From Paramyrothecium sp. XJ0827 (taxonomy: Eukaryota > Ascomycota > Sordariomycetes > Hypocreales > Stachybotryaceae): a stretch of DNA of 64,000 nt. The notes under the pieces were generated by a model, which was not told the DNA's origin, searched no databases, and saw only the letters and a list, made by a program, of their open reading frames with translations. Numbering within the stretch: position 1 is the stretch's first letter; every line of letters begins with the position of its first letter. The translations under genes and the position numbers were made by a program. The stretch lies in assembly GCA_020881915.1 (NCBI GenBank), contig JAJFPB010000007.1, forward strand, positions 806,001 to 870,000, given 5' to 3'. This document shows positions 42,614 through 55,100 of this stretch, one piece after another.

Positions 42614-44775
42614 TCACGCCTCCCAGTAATTCAGCGGTTGTTCCAGCATGGAACATACATGTGCTTCTCCGAATGGTTCCATGAAGCCGTCCCATTCGAG
42701 TATCATCCATTCTGGGGAGTCAGGATTGACTGTATCCCACTCGCCAACTTTCTTCACCTGAGCTATGGTTGAATCGTAGCCTCTAGCAACGAGGTAAGCA
42801 TGGTCAGGATTGGGGTCACCAGTCCGGGAGAAGGATGAGAAATAATCAACAATCAGCCGGCTAAAATCTTGATCCCGTCCGTCTCTGTCCGGCAAGCCTA
42901 TACGTTCGTGATTTCCGAACATTATCACTTGCGAACCGCCATGGCATCTAAAGTACTCTGCAGACGGGTCACCGAATGGACGCTCCGCTGTTGGCGGGGC
43001 TCTGCAGAACGGCGTGTCGTTAGGCGGTGGGCTATATGTGCGGTGGAAATTGAACGAGTAGACTTTCTCGAATACGTCGTTCTTGGCACCAGAGTAGGCC
43101 TGGGCGCGGTCGAGGCAAGTGTACATGGTGAGTGTGAGGATCTTGACAGTTGCGTTCAGGAGCTGTTCCCCCGTTGACTCGGATGTAATGTCCCAAAGCG
43201 GTAGATTGTCAAGTATCACAGTTGCGTTAACTCCCAGAAAGGCCTGGTTTTCCTGGAGGATCTGTTTCCAGTATTCGAACGTAACGAAAGACCACGGAAC
43301 CTCTTGGATGACGCTCAGCAGCGCAGACTCATCGCGGGTGACACCAGTCAAAAGAGGGATATCCCTGGCGTATCGAGGTCCAGAACCATCAAGCTGAAAA
43401 GATGATGTGAGCAGGTACTTCCCATCAACCACCGGGTACTTCGCGACAGCTGAAATGAGGTCGAGGTTTGCCAAATCCTGGCCCGGGATGCCGCGAAGGC
43501 ACTCGATCTCATCCTCGGAACCATCACAGCCGACTAGTCCCAGCACCGTCTTTGTGAAGACGTCATAAGACTGTTTGACTGACCAAAAGGTTCCCAAGGG
43601 CTTCAAAAGACCGCCGTTGCCATCTGATTGCAAAAGGGCGCCAGCATATAGGCCCTGAGCTTCGGGTGAGGTGAGCAGAAGGCGAACGGACACGGCTCCC
43701 GAGGACTCGCCCGAGATTGTAATCCGGTTTGGATCACCGCCAAATGCGGCTATGTTCTCCGAAACCCATTTGAGTGCGTTGATTTGATCGTTGAGGGCAA
43801 TATTGCCGTTATGTATGCCGTCGTCGAACACTAGCATGCCGAAATTACCAACGCGGTGGTTGATTGAGACTGTCACAACATCACCTCTCGACGCCATATT
43901 GGTCAGGTCAAGGTTTGGATTTTTTCCTGAGCCATCGACGAACGCTCCTCCATATATGTACAGCAGCACAGGCTTCAACGCTGGCTTGGCTGGTGATTCA
44001 CCATTTTTGGTCGAGGGCAGGGAAGGCGTCCAGATGTTGAGAAAGAGACAGTCATCGCTCGAGTTGACGTTCTTGGGCTGCAAGCAATCAGCCCCAGCCT
44101 TCAAAGCCGAGATGGCACCGCTTGCGTTGCGCAGTGGGGTTGAGTATTCGAAGCGTTGGGGCGTAGGGGCATATCTAATACCACGAAACTTCCATGTGTA
44201 AAAGTCTCGATATCCAGTAATCTGAGTGTTTCCGACCTCTTGGGTTATTTGAAACCTTGAAGATGTGTCTTCAAAGGTCGCGTTTGAGACAGGGGCGCTC
44301 TGAGTGCAGAGGACTGGAAGACGCTCCGAACACTTGATATGGTGTACTGAGCCTTCGGCATCGATGGCGCGGCACTTGCAGCTACTGTCTTCTCTTCCAA
44401 CCCAGAACTTGGCGTTTGTGGCATGATGTTCTTGGTAGACTTGGTACGCCAGAGATGTTTTCAGGGCTTTATAAGCCTCATCATCCTCACCTGACCAGAG
44501 AGACTCGTTGAGCTGGCCACATGCGTCAACAGCAGTCGAGTAGTTCTGGGCTTGGCCGATCAATATGGCCCCGGAACCCGGAGGAGGGTTATCTACAGGA
44601 TCGTTAGCTCCGCTTGACACCAATGCCAAAAGAAGTCTGAACTAGACGCACTCTCCAAATCGTTATGTGTCAAGATAGTGAGACTTCCTTGCCGTGAAGT
44701 TGTCTCCGACGACGGTTCTGCAATAATCACCTGGGCCTGGACGAAGGCCCACAGCATCGACGCAAGTTTGACCAT
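42614..44775 (-). CDS. Secreted type B carboxylesterase with N-terminal lectin-like module
   Basis: Exons 44775-44652 and 44592-42614 (59-bp intron, GCTAAC branch), giving 700 residues. Signal peptide MVKLASMLWAFVQAQVIIA, then TSR, a possible processing site. Residues about 50-140 form an extra module with the late pattern of a C-type lectin-like fold (NAKFWVGRE ... CKCRAID ... KCSERLPVLC). The rest is a cholinesterase/lipase-type alpha/beta hydrolase: FRGIRYAPTPQRF, oxyanion YIYGGAFVDGSG, nucleophile Ser338 in GESSGAVS, acid in TRDESALL, His in CHGGSQVIMFGN. It would hydrolyse carboxylic esters outside the cell; substrate unknown. The branch site and phase make the splice secure. An upstream in-frame ATG (44874) lies beyond the TATA element and is not used. 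Confidence 0.9.
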
Positions 44776-44860
44776 CTTCACCTGAACTTCGGTGGGAGTT
44801 GGGACATAGGACAGAAGATGACCTACGCTGTCTGGCGAAGATCTCACTAACAGGAATGCA

Positions 44861-44867
44861 TTATATA
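44861..44867 (-). promoter_or_regulatory. TATA box of the carboxylesterase gene
   Basis: TATATAA on the minus strand, 86-92 bases upstream of ATG 44775. Confidence 0.5.
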
Positions 44868-45452
44868 TGTACATGTCTCGATTTGGCGTCGTAGCCTTGA
44901 TCCGGTAAGTCGCGTGAAGGAGTCGGGCGCTTCGGGCCCCGTCGCCGTAGTGCTGATGGGCGATGCGGCACAGTCGCGGAAAAGGAACATTTGTGCCTTC
45001 ATCTCAACGGCCTTGTCAAGCGTCTTACCCCAGTTGCCCGTGGCCCAGGCCCAATTTCGGCGTTAATGCAAGCCTGTAAACGGAATAGGAGCCGTTCACA
45101 TTTCAGCCTATTTGTCGACAACTGTGCCGCACAAGGGTACCCTCACCTGCTCGCTTTTGGAACCAAGCAGCCGGGGTACATGATTGCTGGAACCCCGAGC
45201 AACTGAGCGTCCATGTGCACTTATGGCTTTGGACACAACTGTCGACCAACCCACAAACTCGCCGGGGTGGGCTTGTGGAGCTTTCAGCCGCCCTTGCCAT
45301 TCTGGACTCAGCTCTACTCGGTTTCTCGGCTATTCGGCTGGGAATGATCTGATGGCTCACAAAAGGATGAATTCCTGGACTTCAAAACGTGGTCGACGTG
45401 GCACAGTTGCCTGTAACTGTCCAATACGGTGTGGTGGCACACAAGCACCTGA

Positions 45453-45761
45453 CAAATCGTTCGTTCATGTAAAAGCGGTAAGGCGGAGTTTCTGGGGTGC
45501 AACTTCGCTCCGAAGCTCACTGAGAAGGTCGAGGCTTACTACGAGAAGCTAGAGCCCAGAGGCTCGTTCCACAACCACGATACTTTGCATCTCCATGTAT
45601 GCGCACGTTGGGAACTAAGGAAACTCTTCAGCAGATATCTTGCGCAGTGCCTGAGACTCACTAGTCTTGTATACCAAGGCCAGGCAGCAAGCCATCTGGC
45701 TAAGGATCTTGAGGGAGTGATTAATAGGGCAATGGCCTCCGGCGACGATGATGAAGAGTGA
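45453..45761 (+). pseudogene. Possible gene relic or orphan 3' exon
   Basis: 102 codons are open after a TGA at 45450-45452 and end at TGA 45759-45761. The translation is protein-like: charged helices (FAPKLTEKVEAYYEKLEPRG, then RWELRKLFSRYLAQCLRL) and an acidic end ASGDDDEE. The only in-frame ATG lies near the end, and no good upstream exon or clear acceptor is found. Neighbouring sequence (about 45,230-45,400) shows similar protein-like pieces in other frames interrupted by stops. It therefore looks like a decayed gene. I recognise no family. Confidence 0.35.
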
Positions 45762-46697
45762 CTGTGGTCGCCCCCATGCAATATTAGGCGGGGGCTTATT
45801 GCGACCTTTTCGGAAGCGCCATATGCTGCCATATGTTGTTTTGTCATTGGACCACTGCTCTTTGTCCAACAAATTCCTTTCTCGGAACAGGAAATGTTAC
45901 AAATGTGATTCTGCGGTCCTCAATATCACATGATGGCAGTTGAACGGAGCTTCAGCGTGGAAATGTGGGCCGTCAACTTCGTCTCCGCTTCTCTGGATTC
46001 GCCAAGAGCACAAATTTCAGTTTCACGAGGTGCGCTCCGCTGCAAGCAGCAAGCAGAAAGCGTTGGATAACGTTTCAACTCGGTCTTCGAAGAGGTAACT
46101 TCCAAAGTGGGTTCATTGAGCGCCAACTGCATAGTTTCGAGGTGGATCGTTGGAAGTTGGTCCAAGATGGAATCGACGGCATGATGCACACTTTCGACGC
46201 CACATACCGTCGGTTCACGATCTGAACGAGTTCGGAGAAGTCGAATGACATGGATTGGCATTTTTCACAAGAACTCTTCCATTATTTGATAGTTGCAGTA
46301 AAGTTACCAACTCCATAATCGAAGGACATGATTACTGTTGCGCAAATTGTGAGTCAAGCAGAGATGAATAGTTTGAAAGTAAGTTCAATGGAGCGAGAAA
46401 AATAATCAGAAGTCAGAGGCAAGATTGTCATTTGAGATGAGAATAGTCTAGATATTGTGTCTCCATCGCCAATTTCTCCAGCTCCGGCTGGACAGGCTGG
46501 CGAGGAACGGAGTTTCGCGGCTCGCGGCTAGCCCCCTGCCACATACGTCCATCACACGTCATCACTCATTTCCTTCAAGAACCCTCGGCCCGGCCATTGG
46601 AATCCACCATCGTCATCATCTTTCTCACCATCAAACAATCTCACGACTGCTTCACTGCAGCCCAATTCATCAATTCCTTCAACAGTCAGTCGCCATC

Positions 46698-47093
46698 ATG
46701 ACCACTGTCCTGAGACCTGCCTTTTCTCCCTGGCACATTCCGCCTCTCTTCATCGCCACCACCTTCACCTTTGGCGGCCTGCTGCCCTTTTGGCGCCCTC
46801 AGCGCGCCATTGAGGAGTTTGGCCTGCCCACTCGCGTCAGCGCTTCACCCGCGGCTCACTCTACTTTCGCCGTCGCCGGCTCGCGCACCGTCGTCTTGGG
46901 ACTGTTGCTCTACAGATCCTACTTCCGCAGCGACTTTGTCACGATTGACACCATATTACAACTACTCTCTGTGATCGGCGCAGCTGATGCCTATGTTTGT
47001 TACAAAGAAGGGGAGCCGCATCAGGGACTGTATAGGTTCCTGTCCGGGCTTGCGCTGGGAGCGTATGGCTTTTTTGGCCTGACTTGGAGGTAG
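46698..47093 (+). CDS. Small multi-pass membrane protein (DUF4267-like)
   Basis: Intronless, 131 residues, with about four hydrophobic segments (PPLFIATTFTFGGLLPFW, then TFAVAGSRTVVLGLLLY, TIDTILQLLSVIGAADAY and LSGLALGAYGFFGLTW). Length, helix spacing and the motif GSRTVVLGLLLY are like the fungal DUF4267 group of uncharacterised membrane proteins. The frame is open further upstream to about 46,455, but those residues (His/Arg/Ser-rich) do not look coding, so the ATG at 46698 is preferred. Function unknown. Confidence 0.8.
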   Translation: MTTVLRPAFSPWHIPPLFIATTFTFGGLLPFWRPQRAIEEFGLPTRVSASPAAHSTFAVAGSRTVVLGLLLYRSYFRSDFVTIDTILQLLSVIGAADAYVCYKEGEPHQGLYRFLSGLALGAYGFFGLTWR

Positions 47094-47707
47094 ATGTGGA
47101 GCGAGCAAGCATCATGTACAGTATCAACCATGCCGTCAACCTAGCCTGGAGTGTCACCAGTATTGTCCCATCAGATTGGACTTTTGTCGGCAACACCGCA
47201 TCGACCTGTTTTTAGGCTTTAATACATATCGTTTCAAAGCATTGGATCAAAGTCTATCATGCTGACATGATGTCCGTTAGCAATATATGCTTGCCATTAA
47301 CATCGGGCGCACTTTAGTCAGTTTGCTTTGTGTCTCTGGCTGTTGTCCTCGTGCAAGTGTCACATCGGGCTTCCGTCGTGGATGAAGCAGAATGGATGAT
47401 TCCTGTCTCTGTCCTATTACAAGTTCATGCTCAAGGCGCAAGGGAGCGTTCTACTTCTTTTTTCGTCGCCCTCTCATGTGGTTCATTCCTCACTGCTTCA
47501 CTTCATGTAATTTGAGATACATGACTAAGAAAAACGTATTTATTGAACAGACAGCGTGAACCGAATTGGGACTGTACCGACTTTCGTGATGATACTGCCT
47601 ATAACGCGAGAGATCCACCACTATTCCAATATCATATTGGGTGATCTGGCATGCAGTAGGGGCAGCTGACTGGCAATGGTAGCCTGCAATCAGAACGGCG
47701 TGCTGGA
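47094..47707. other. Convergent spacer, DUF4267-like / hypothetical
   Basis: About 610 bases between converging genes with no further feature recognised. Confidence 0.45.
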
Positions 47708-48097
47708 CTACGGCATTTCTACACCCAAGAGTATGCCACTGTTCCGAAGAATAGTAACGCTTTCCCGCGTCCATTCCTGGCAACGTCGTAGAGGTTTACC
47801 CGGTTGTAAACGCTTAGGCCCTTCAAATTGTTTCTCTGGGGCGGGATTTTGGCGGCACAATTCCTCCATCCGGCCGAGGTTGAGGTGGTGCATGTACCCT
47901 AGCTGCTTCTTTGATAAGAATGTTAAGTCGGAATCGGGTGGTCCGGCGCTCTTGACTTCAAATAGCATGCCTTGCTGAATATTGCCAGAGACTTGATAGA
48001 TCATCCCAGCTCCTTCGTCAGTCTCCACGAAGATAGCATGATGATCTCGTTCCCCTCCGCCGTGGCTGATAATCAAATACACGGCATAATTTTCCAT
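47708..48097 (-). CDS. Small conserved-looking hypothetical protein
   Basis: Intronless, 129 residues from ATG 48097 (MENYAVYLIISHGG), or 165 from ATG 48205. The shorter form is preferred because the sequence becomes regular only from there. Visible features: VYLIISHGG and DHHAIFVET at the start, YQVSGNIQQGMLFEVK in the middle, and a C-terminal RRCQEWTRESVTILRNSG helix. From memory, similar short proteins with a DHHAIFVE-type and CQEWT-type motif occur widely in ascomycetes, without known function. No signal peptide or membrane helix. Confidence 0.65.
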   Translation of the reverse strand: MENYAVYLIISHGGGERDHHAIFVETDEGAGMIYQVSGNIQQGMLFEVKSAGPPDSDLTFLSKKQLGYMHHLNLGRMEELCRQNPAPEKQFEGPKRLQPGKPLRRCQEWTRESVTILRNSGILLGVEMP

Positions 48098-48205
48098 TGA
48101 CGTAAAAGGTGTAGATTCTGCCAGACATAAATTATCAGAAATTCCTATTGAATGTCGATCGCGCGTTTGTAGATTCTTGGCATTCAAAAAGAACGGTTTT
48201 GACAT

Positions 48206-49339
48206 TGGTCGAATATGGCGTAGTCGATCACCGTGTTTATGAAGTGCAGGCAGTTGTTGGCTCGTCCAGGTTCAGCTCGTTGCCATGGTTATCGCTGTCA
48301 AATGATCAACCCTTAGTTTCTAGGCAACAGAACGACAACTGCGGCGTACACTGTAACATTTCATTTGCTAAAAACTTACAAGATTGCCTGAAGGCTCCTT
48401 CTTGGCTTCAATTGACTTGTGTATGCCAACAGAAGCCGTAGCCTTTGAGTTTCTGAGCACCTGTGATTGCCACTGGATCCCGACAATAGTATTTGTTCAT
48501 AGGCCGAGGCAGTCCATACCGACGATCATTCACGCATCTTGTGTTCTCAGCCATTGAAAAATGCAGCATGATTCAGGCCTCGTCAACGCAAGTACAAAAG
48601 TGGCCAAGACATCACTAGCGCACGGTGCTTTGGTAAACTCCAATTCATTGCACAACGCGGAAGTGATCTAATGCAGTTTCGTAAACCCGATTGAATGTAC
48701 CCGACCATGCTTGACCGATGTGCCATCAGCCGCAGATGGCTTTTGCCCGCGCCGGAAGCTCGCTCAATCACAGTCGCTGAAGGCCCTGCAATGTCTCACC
48801 ATCCGATTAAACTGGAAATAAGTGTTTTAAGCGACAATTGCGCGTCCGATCAAGGTTCAGACCAGCATGTGCCGGGGTATATGAACCGGATTAGCAGGGG
48901 ATGTCCGCATATGCCGCGCGGGGAGGTTGCATCGCGTCCGCTCTCGTCATCGACGCAGATTGCACGCCATCCGACCTCCTCCTCACCACGCAGCAATAGT
49001 CCTCACACCCACGTGGGGGTCCTAACTAACTGGACCAAGAGCCAGGCATTCATGACGGAAAACACCCCTGAGCTTTTACAATATACCTGCCGATCGTAGG
49101 TTCTAGGTCGCATCAGTGGTAGGATTGATAATCGCCATCTCGTGCAGCGTTGATGCCATGTTGTAAGCGCTTATGCAGGGACAAGTACTTGTGCCACGAG
49201 CTTATTGTCACCTCGATGGCTTGATCGGGTCTCACATGTATAAGACACCGAGGTTTCCCCTCTTTTTTGCGAGAAGGCAAGCCGACTGGTGAGCTTCTGG
49301 ACAGTCAATTGGCAATAGACAAGTGATATTTCCGTCATC
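48206..49339. other. Divergent spacer upstream of the haloperoxidase-like gene
   Basis: About 1.1 kb with no supportable gene. TATAAG at 49239-49244 lies about 100 bases before ATG 49340 and may be its TATA element. Confidence 0.45.
49239..49244 (+). promoter_or_regulatory. TATA-like element of the haloperoxidase-like gene
   Basis: TATAAG 96-101 bases upstream of the start codon, a distance seen at other genes of the window. Confidence 0.4.
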
Positions 49340-50811
49340 ATGAGATTCCTTGCAAGCATTCCTGTCTTCGCGGCAGCTGTTCAAGCAGCCTACCCTGGCG
49401 ATATTGTCCAGTACTGGTAAGTTAGATTATGCACCGTCTGAGTCTAGACATGTAACCTGACCGTCATTAGGGTCAACCAGCAGAACATCATTGTTAACGG
49501 TTCCGTGATTGGTGGTCTCTACTCACCTCCATCTGGCTGGGCCACAGCCATCGTCCATGGAGCAATCTACTCTGCTGCAGTCTCGAGCTCTGGCAGGCCG
49601 CATGATTTCCAGCAACTTGCGGTGTCTCATGCTGCTCACGATGCCTTGGCATGGATTTTCCACGGTGCCCGCGTAAGCAACAACATTGACAATGCGCTGC
49701 GTGGCGCCATTACCGCCATCGGTATTTCGCAATCCTCCAGGGATTACCAACGGGCGGCTCAGATCGGCCAGGCTGCCGCTGTCAAGGTCGTGACGAAGCG
49801 ATCTGACGACAACTACAACAAGTTTGTCGACTATGTTTTCGGACCCGCAGACCCTGGCGTCTATCAGCCCACTCCTGGAGGTAGACCCCTGCCAGATGTT
49901 CCGCAGGCCAGATACCTCCGTCCATTTGGGGGCATCAAGGATATCACCAAGTTCAGGGCACCAGCCCCTCCCAAGGCGACCGGCAAGGATTACGAGAAGT
50001 ACGTGATCGAACTCAAGGACCTTGGCGGTATAAACTCGACGAAGAGAACCGAGGACGAGACTGAGATTGCCTACTTCTGGCTTGAGTCGAGCGTCGCGTG
50101 AGTCCTTCGGCTGCCCCTGATCATCATAAGTTGCCGTTCTGACAATTTCAAAAGCGGATGGAACCGTTTCGCCCACGCAGTTGTAGGAAACAAACTCGCC
50201 AACAATGTTGTCGCATCTGCGAAGTTCTACGCGCAGCTCAACTATGCCCTTGCCAACGCTGCCATCGGTTCGTGGGACAGCAAGTAAGTTTTTTTCTTGC
50301 TTCGTTCAGTTTCACAATTCTTATTTACGCTTTCACACAGATATACTTGGAACCACTGGCGTCCTATTACTGCCATCCACCGTCCCGGCATTTGGCTCGA
50401 GTCTGGTCGAGATGTCTCTGACCCCAGCTGGACACCTCTCCTGCGCCCGACGCCCAGCCATCAAGACTATGTCTCAACTCACTCTGCTTTCGGGGCCGCC
50501 GGTGCCGCAGTCATCAAGAACTTCAACGGCGGTGACAAGATCAACACCGGCTTCAGCAGCAACGTCACGCTCGACGGGCAAGGTGTCATCACCCGCCAGT
50601 TCACAAGCATTGATTATGCTGCCTATGAGAATGCCAGGAGCCGCATTTTCGGAGGTGTAAGTGAAGGAGACTGCTATAATGAATCCTTGGTCTGTCGCTA
50701 ACACAACAGCAGGTTCACTTTACGTACGCTGGAGACGCAGGTCTGGACCAAGGATATGCCATTGGCGAGGAAACGTTGAGGCTTTTCGATAAGAACTGGG
50801 ATCAATTCTAA
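49340..50811 (+). CDS. Secreted vanadium-haloperoxidase/PAP2-like enzyme
   Basis: Five exons: 49340-49416, 49471-50097, 50155-50283, 50341-50656, 50713-50811 (introns 54, 57, 57, 56 bp), giving 415 residues with a signal peptide (MRFLASIPVFAAAVQA). The acid phosphatase/vanadium haloperoxidase signature is spread over the last exons. KYTWNHWRP fits KX6RP, with its Lys codon split by intron 3. PSHQDYVSTHS stands for the PSGH motif, with STH in place of SGH. SRIFGGVHF fits SRX5H and is interrupted by intron 4. The enzyme should bind vanadate or phosphate and act either as haloperoxidase or phosphatase outside the cell. Which one cannot be told from sequence. Splice phases (2,2,2,0) all agree. 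Confidence 0.88.
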
Positions 50812-52128
50812 AGGGACAGAAACAAAGCGCCGGGCTTGATTCTGAATTTGGCAATACAGTGCTCCACTCGCCCTTGGAGAAAGTGGAGGCCCTCGTGGCT
50901 ACATACCGTAGACGCTAATGTTTAGCTTCGGGTCTGTCTGTCAGTTACTCTGGGCCACACTTAGTCAATCCAAGCGATGATCGTGCCATTTGGGGTTGCT
51001 TTTATTATTCCTAACATTGGACCTCTTCTAGAAAAGTATCACGAGGCCAAGCATGCAGTCTTTCTTGGTGAAATTGTGCATGAGAGAAGTGTGGCGCCCC
51101 CCGAAACACCGAACCCCAACAGCATTGCTCATCGTGAGGGGCTTCCCAAGAAGAGCACCTTGTCGAAATCCGATGTGCATTCGTAGATTGCTGTGGAGAG
51201 TTCCAGTGTCTTCGCTTTCCTGCCGCGGCATGGCGGCTCTACTCTACTTGTATGTTCGACCTATCTTGCACAGGTTTTCTTCGGATAAAGTCTTCAAATA
51301 CAATTTGTTCCAGTTCTGGGGCAAAAAGGTTCCGTCCAGGGGCAATTGATCCGCGATGCGGGGGATTTCAACGGCAAGCCAAGATCGAAAAATGACTGGC
51401 AACCTTGAGTTGCCGCGATGTAGCACCGTGATTGGCCTAAAGCCAGGCCGTGACTCCACACACCGAGGCTGTTTGGTGCCTGTCACTGGCTCTGGTTAGC
51501 TTTGGGATGGGCGGAACAGACTTGATTAGTTTTTCTGGGCTCTTGGCACTCGAGACATTGCCCCTGACCACTGAACTTGTAAAATCAAGGCACCAGATGG
51601 GGCGGTTTTAGGTCCACCGTTGCCCGTGAGCCTTTGTGATGGATAACATCGGAAGATATCCGTTGGCTACGTTGCGAGGTAATAACAAAAGCTGTAGGAA
51701 GTCCTGAAAGTGCGGCAGAAATCTCTTTGCAGTCGTCAGCCCAAGTTCAAGCTCAACATCAGCCACCCAGACGTCATATAGTCAAATCCCATCGGTGATG
51801 TAATCCTTGTCAAAGAGACAACTAGTGGGGGACTTGTATTGGAGAAAAACCTTCCGTCCGCAATCGCGCCGCCACAATTTGGGATCCACACTCCTCAGCT
51901 CTCAAATTCCATGCCGCAGTCGAATTGCTGCGTTGATCCAATCGATCGGAAAGTCCATTCTAGGAGGGGCGAGCCTGAGCGAGCCATGCCACGCCGACAC
52001 TAGTTTCATGTGAGGACCAAAGCCGGACCACCGGGCCTGGAAACAAACCGAGTCCTTTGACACTTGAGGCTATCTTTTACATCTGCCCCTCGCCGCTTCG
52101 ACGCATTCTTGGGCTGTCCGGCCATGCA
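50812..52128. other. Spacer upstream of the hybrid histidine kinase
   Basis: About 1.3 kb without a recognised gene; it must carry the kinase promoter and leader. The kinase frame is open from about 52,057 but has its first ATG at 52129. Confidence 0.45.
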
Positions 52129-55100
52129 ATGTCGAGGATGTTAGAGCCCCAGCGCGAACGCGAGGTCCAGCGTTATCTCCAAAGCTGGCAGGTCGCCCAA
52201 GGGTCGTCGCTCAATGTCGCCCTCAACGTCGACAGCATCGCCGCCCCCCATTTGCGGGAGACGGGCTACCAGCCCCATGCCTCGTCGGACAAGGCGCTCA
52301 CCGCATTTGCCCAGCTGGCCGTGTTGCGACTCAACGTGAAGCGGGGGATGGTGTCGCTGATCGACGCATCGAGCCAGACGATTCTCGCCGAGGCAACTCG
52401 AAACTTGCGCCTTGCGGATTTGGACAATGCGACAGAGGGCACCAAGGACGATGGACCGAATACCGATATCAGCCAGAAGTTGAATGGGAACGAGCCCAGC
52501 CAAAAGAACGACAACAGACTAGACAACCCTGGCACTGACCTCTGGCGTGAGTGCAGTCTTTGCTTTCTTCCCGTCCCTTGCGCGCCATCCTCTGGTGTCC
52601 ACACTCCGCAGCCACCTACTCTGCGCCGTGTTCGACTTCTCACAGCAACTCGTGCTAATTACACCTTCTCCCACAGTTGGCGCATCCATTTTAACCCGCT
52701 CCGACGCCGTTTGCGAACACTGTCTTGTGGATACGTGCACTGGCCGCGATCCCGACGGTCGCAGCTACACCACATGCGGCCTCATTATATCGGATTGCCG
52801 TCTCGATCCTCGGTTTGCCAAAAGATCCTACGTCGTCTCCGAGCCAGGTGTTCGGTTCTACGCCGGCGTTCCCATCTATTCTCGTAATGGCCACAAGATC
52901 GGGGCCTATGCGGTGTCGGACGAGAAACCCCGCGATGGCCTCGCGATCGACGAGCTGAAATTCATGCAGGACGTTGCGAGGGCTGTCACAGAGCACTTGG
53001 AGTGGGCTAGAGACCGCGTCGACCGATTCAAGGGCGAACGTATCGTTCGTGGATTGGCTGCTTTTATTGAAGGGTGTTCGACGATTGGCGACGATCTCAC
53101 TTGGACAAAGGACGAAATGCCCGCGAACCCATCGACACTACGGCCGCCGACCATGACGGTTGGGACCAGAAAACGCCCACTCGCAAGGAATGCCTCGCGT
53201 CGGGAAGCCGAGCCAAAGTCAGTCGTTGGTTCTGGCTTGGACGATCGTCCCAAGACACCCCCTCCGGATGCCCAGGCATCGACGTCAGCCTCACCTACGA
53301 CACAACTTATTGAAAAGAATAAAGGCCATGTTAAGTTGGACACTATGTCGAAAATGTACCAGAGGGCAGCCGAGGTCCTTCGCCATTCCACTTTAGCTGA
53401 TGGTGTCGTCATCTTCGGTGCTCAAGCCAGCATCGCTCGACATTCCCGATCAGATAGGCAGGGGGGTCTACGATTGTCTGATGACGAAGATCAGTCTCTT
53501 CCCAATACCTCAGGATCTGAAGGCATAGGACTCGATAGCTCCGATTCGGACGCGTCGCCCTCGGGGCGGCCCTGCAAGATCCTCGCCTATGCCCTAGCCA
53601 GCGAGCAAGCACGCGCCGACATCGAACAGGGCACCGCTCTGTCCCTAGGCACTCTGGAGAAGTACTTTTCGCAGTTCCCCAGGGGCAAGACCTTTTCGTT
53701 CACGGAGCAAGGCGCCGGCGTGTCATCAGAGGACGATAGTGCTAGCGACAGGGAACCCCTTGCAACCGCAGAGGCTCAGGAGACGGAATCCAGGGAGAGC
53801 GGTCGGCGCCGCAGGGCAAGGATGGACCACAAGGAGCTGCTGAAAAAGATACCGGGCGCCAAGTCTGTCGTCTTCCTGCCATTATTCGACCATGCTGAGG
53901 ATCGACTCGCTGGAGGCTGTTTCTTGTGGACCTCGGTCACTGGCCGCATGATGAGCTTGGACGATGACCTTTCCTACCTGCGTGCCTTCGGCAACAGCAT
54001 CATGAGCCAGGTCGGGCGCATCAACACGCAGAAGAACGAGGCAGCGAAAACAACCTTTATCGCGAGCATGAGCCACGAGCTGCGCAGTCCATTGCACGGT
54101 ATTCTCGGCGCCGCAGAATTTCTCAAAGATACAGGTACCGATGCGTATCAGTCTACGTTGATCAACTCCATCTACACTTGTGGAAAGACACTCCTCGACA
54201 CCCTCAACCATGTTCTCGATTACAGCAAGATCAACAAACTTGGCCGTGCTCAATTGAGAAGAGGTGCGAAGCAGAATAAGCAAATCAAGCTTTCGTCGGA
54301 TTCTTTGGAGAGTCTGAACATGACTGCCGTGGTGGACCTGTCGACCCTTGTGGAAGAGGTAGTAGACGCGATAGCCACTGGACATACATTCCAAAGACTT
54401 CCTACGCCGGCTTTCCCGGAAAGGAAGGATTACGATGTTCCCAGTGTCAATCCTCAACCATCACCGAACATCACCTCCTCACAGCAGCCCGTATCCATTT
54501 TCCTCGATATCTGTCCTAGCGCCGCCCGGATGGTCAAGACACAACCTGGCGCCCTCCGCCGTATTGTCATGAATCTGTTTGGCAATGCCCTGAAATACAC
54601 CACCTCGGGCTACATCATCGTGTCTGTTCGCACCCAGGCAATACCCGGAAAGAAGAAGGTCGACGCACTGATCCGAGTGGTGGACACAGGCAAAGGCATG
54701 TCAGAAGAGTTCCAGCGTAATCGCCTTTTCGTGCCCTTCAGCCAGGAAGACTCTTTCCAGCCTGGTACTGGCTTGGGGTTGAGCATTGTCAAGCAGATTG
54801 TGGACTCGCTAGGTGGAACGCTGGAAATCAACTCGCAGCAACACAAGGGAACAGAAGTGGATGTACGTCTCAACCTCACGCTTGACGTGGATCAACTGCC
54901 TGGAGCATCGAGGGATGCGAACGGACCTTCTGCCGAACAATTGAAAGGGTTGAATGTACGGCTGTTGGACAGCGAAACCAATCCTGGTGTGCCGGCCTTG
55001 ACTCCACAGATCGTCAAGCTCGATCAAATTCTCGAAGAGACATGCTCCGAATGGTTCCGTATGCATGTCTCTCGAGGGCAGACGGTCAACGCACAAGAGA

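Larger units (their letters stand above)
44776..46697. other. Spacer with gene relic
   Basis: About 1.9 kb between two divergent genes. Apart from the relic at 45453-45761 I see no supportable gene. A plus-strand frame at 45965-46225 ends in a protein-like stretch but is unrecognised. Confidence 0.4.

Noticed and set aside
45965..46225. 86-codon frame with an ATG
   Set aside because: Short, no domain, no neighbours in the same frame; perhaps part of the same decayed area as the relic at 45453-45761.
49523..50176. 217-codon minus-strand frame
   Set aside because: Antisense shadow of exon 2 of the haloperoxidase-like gene.
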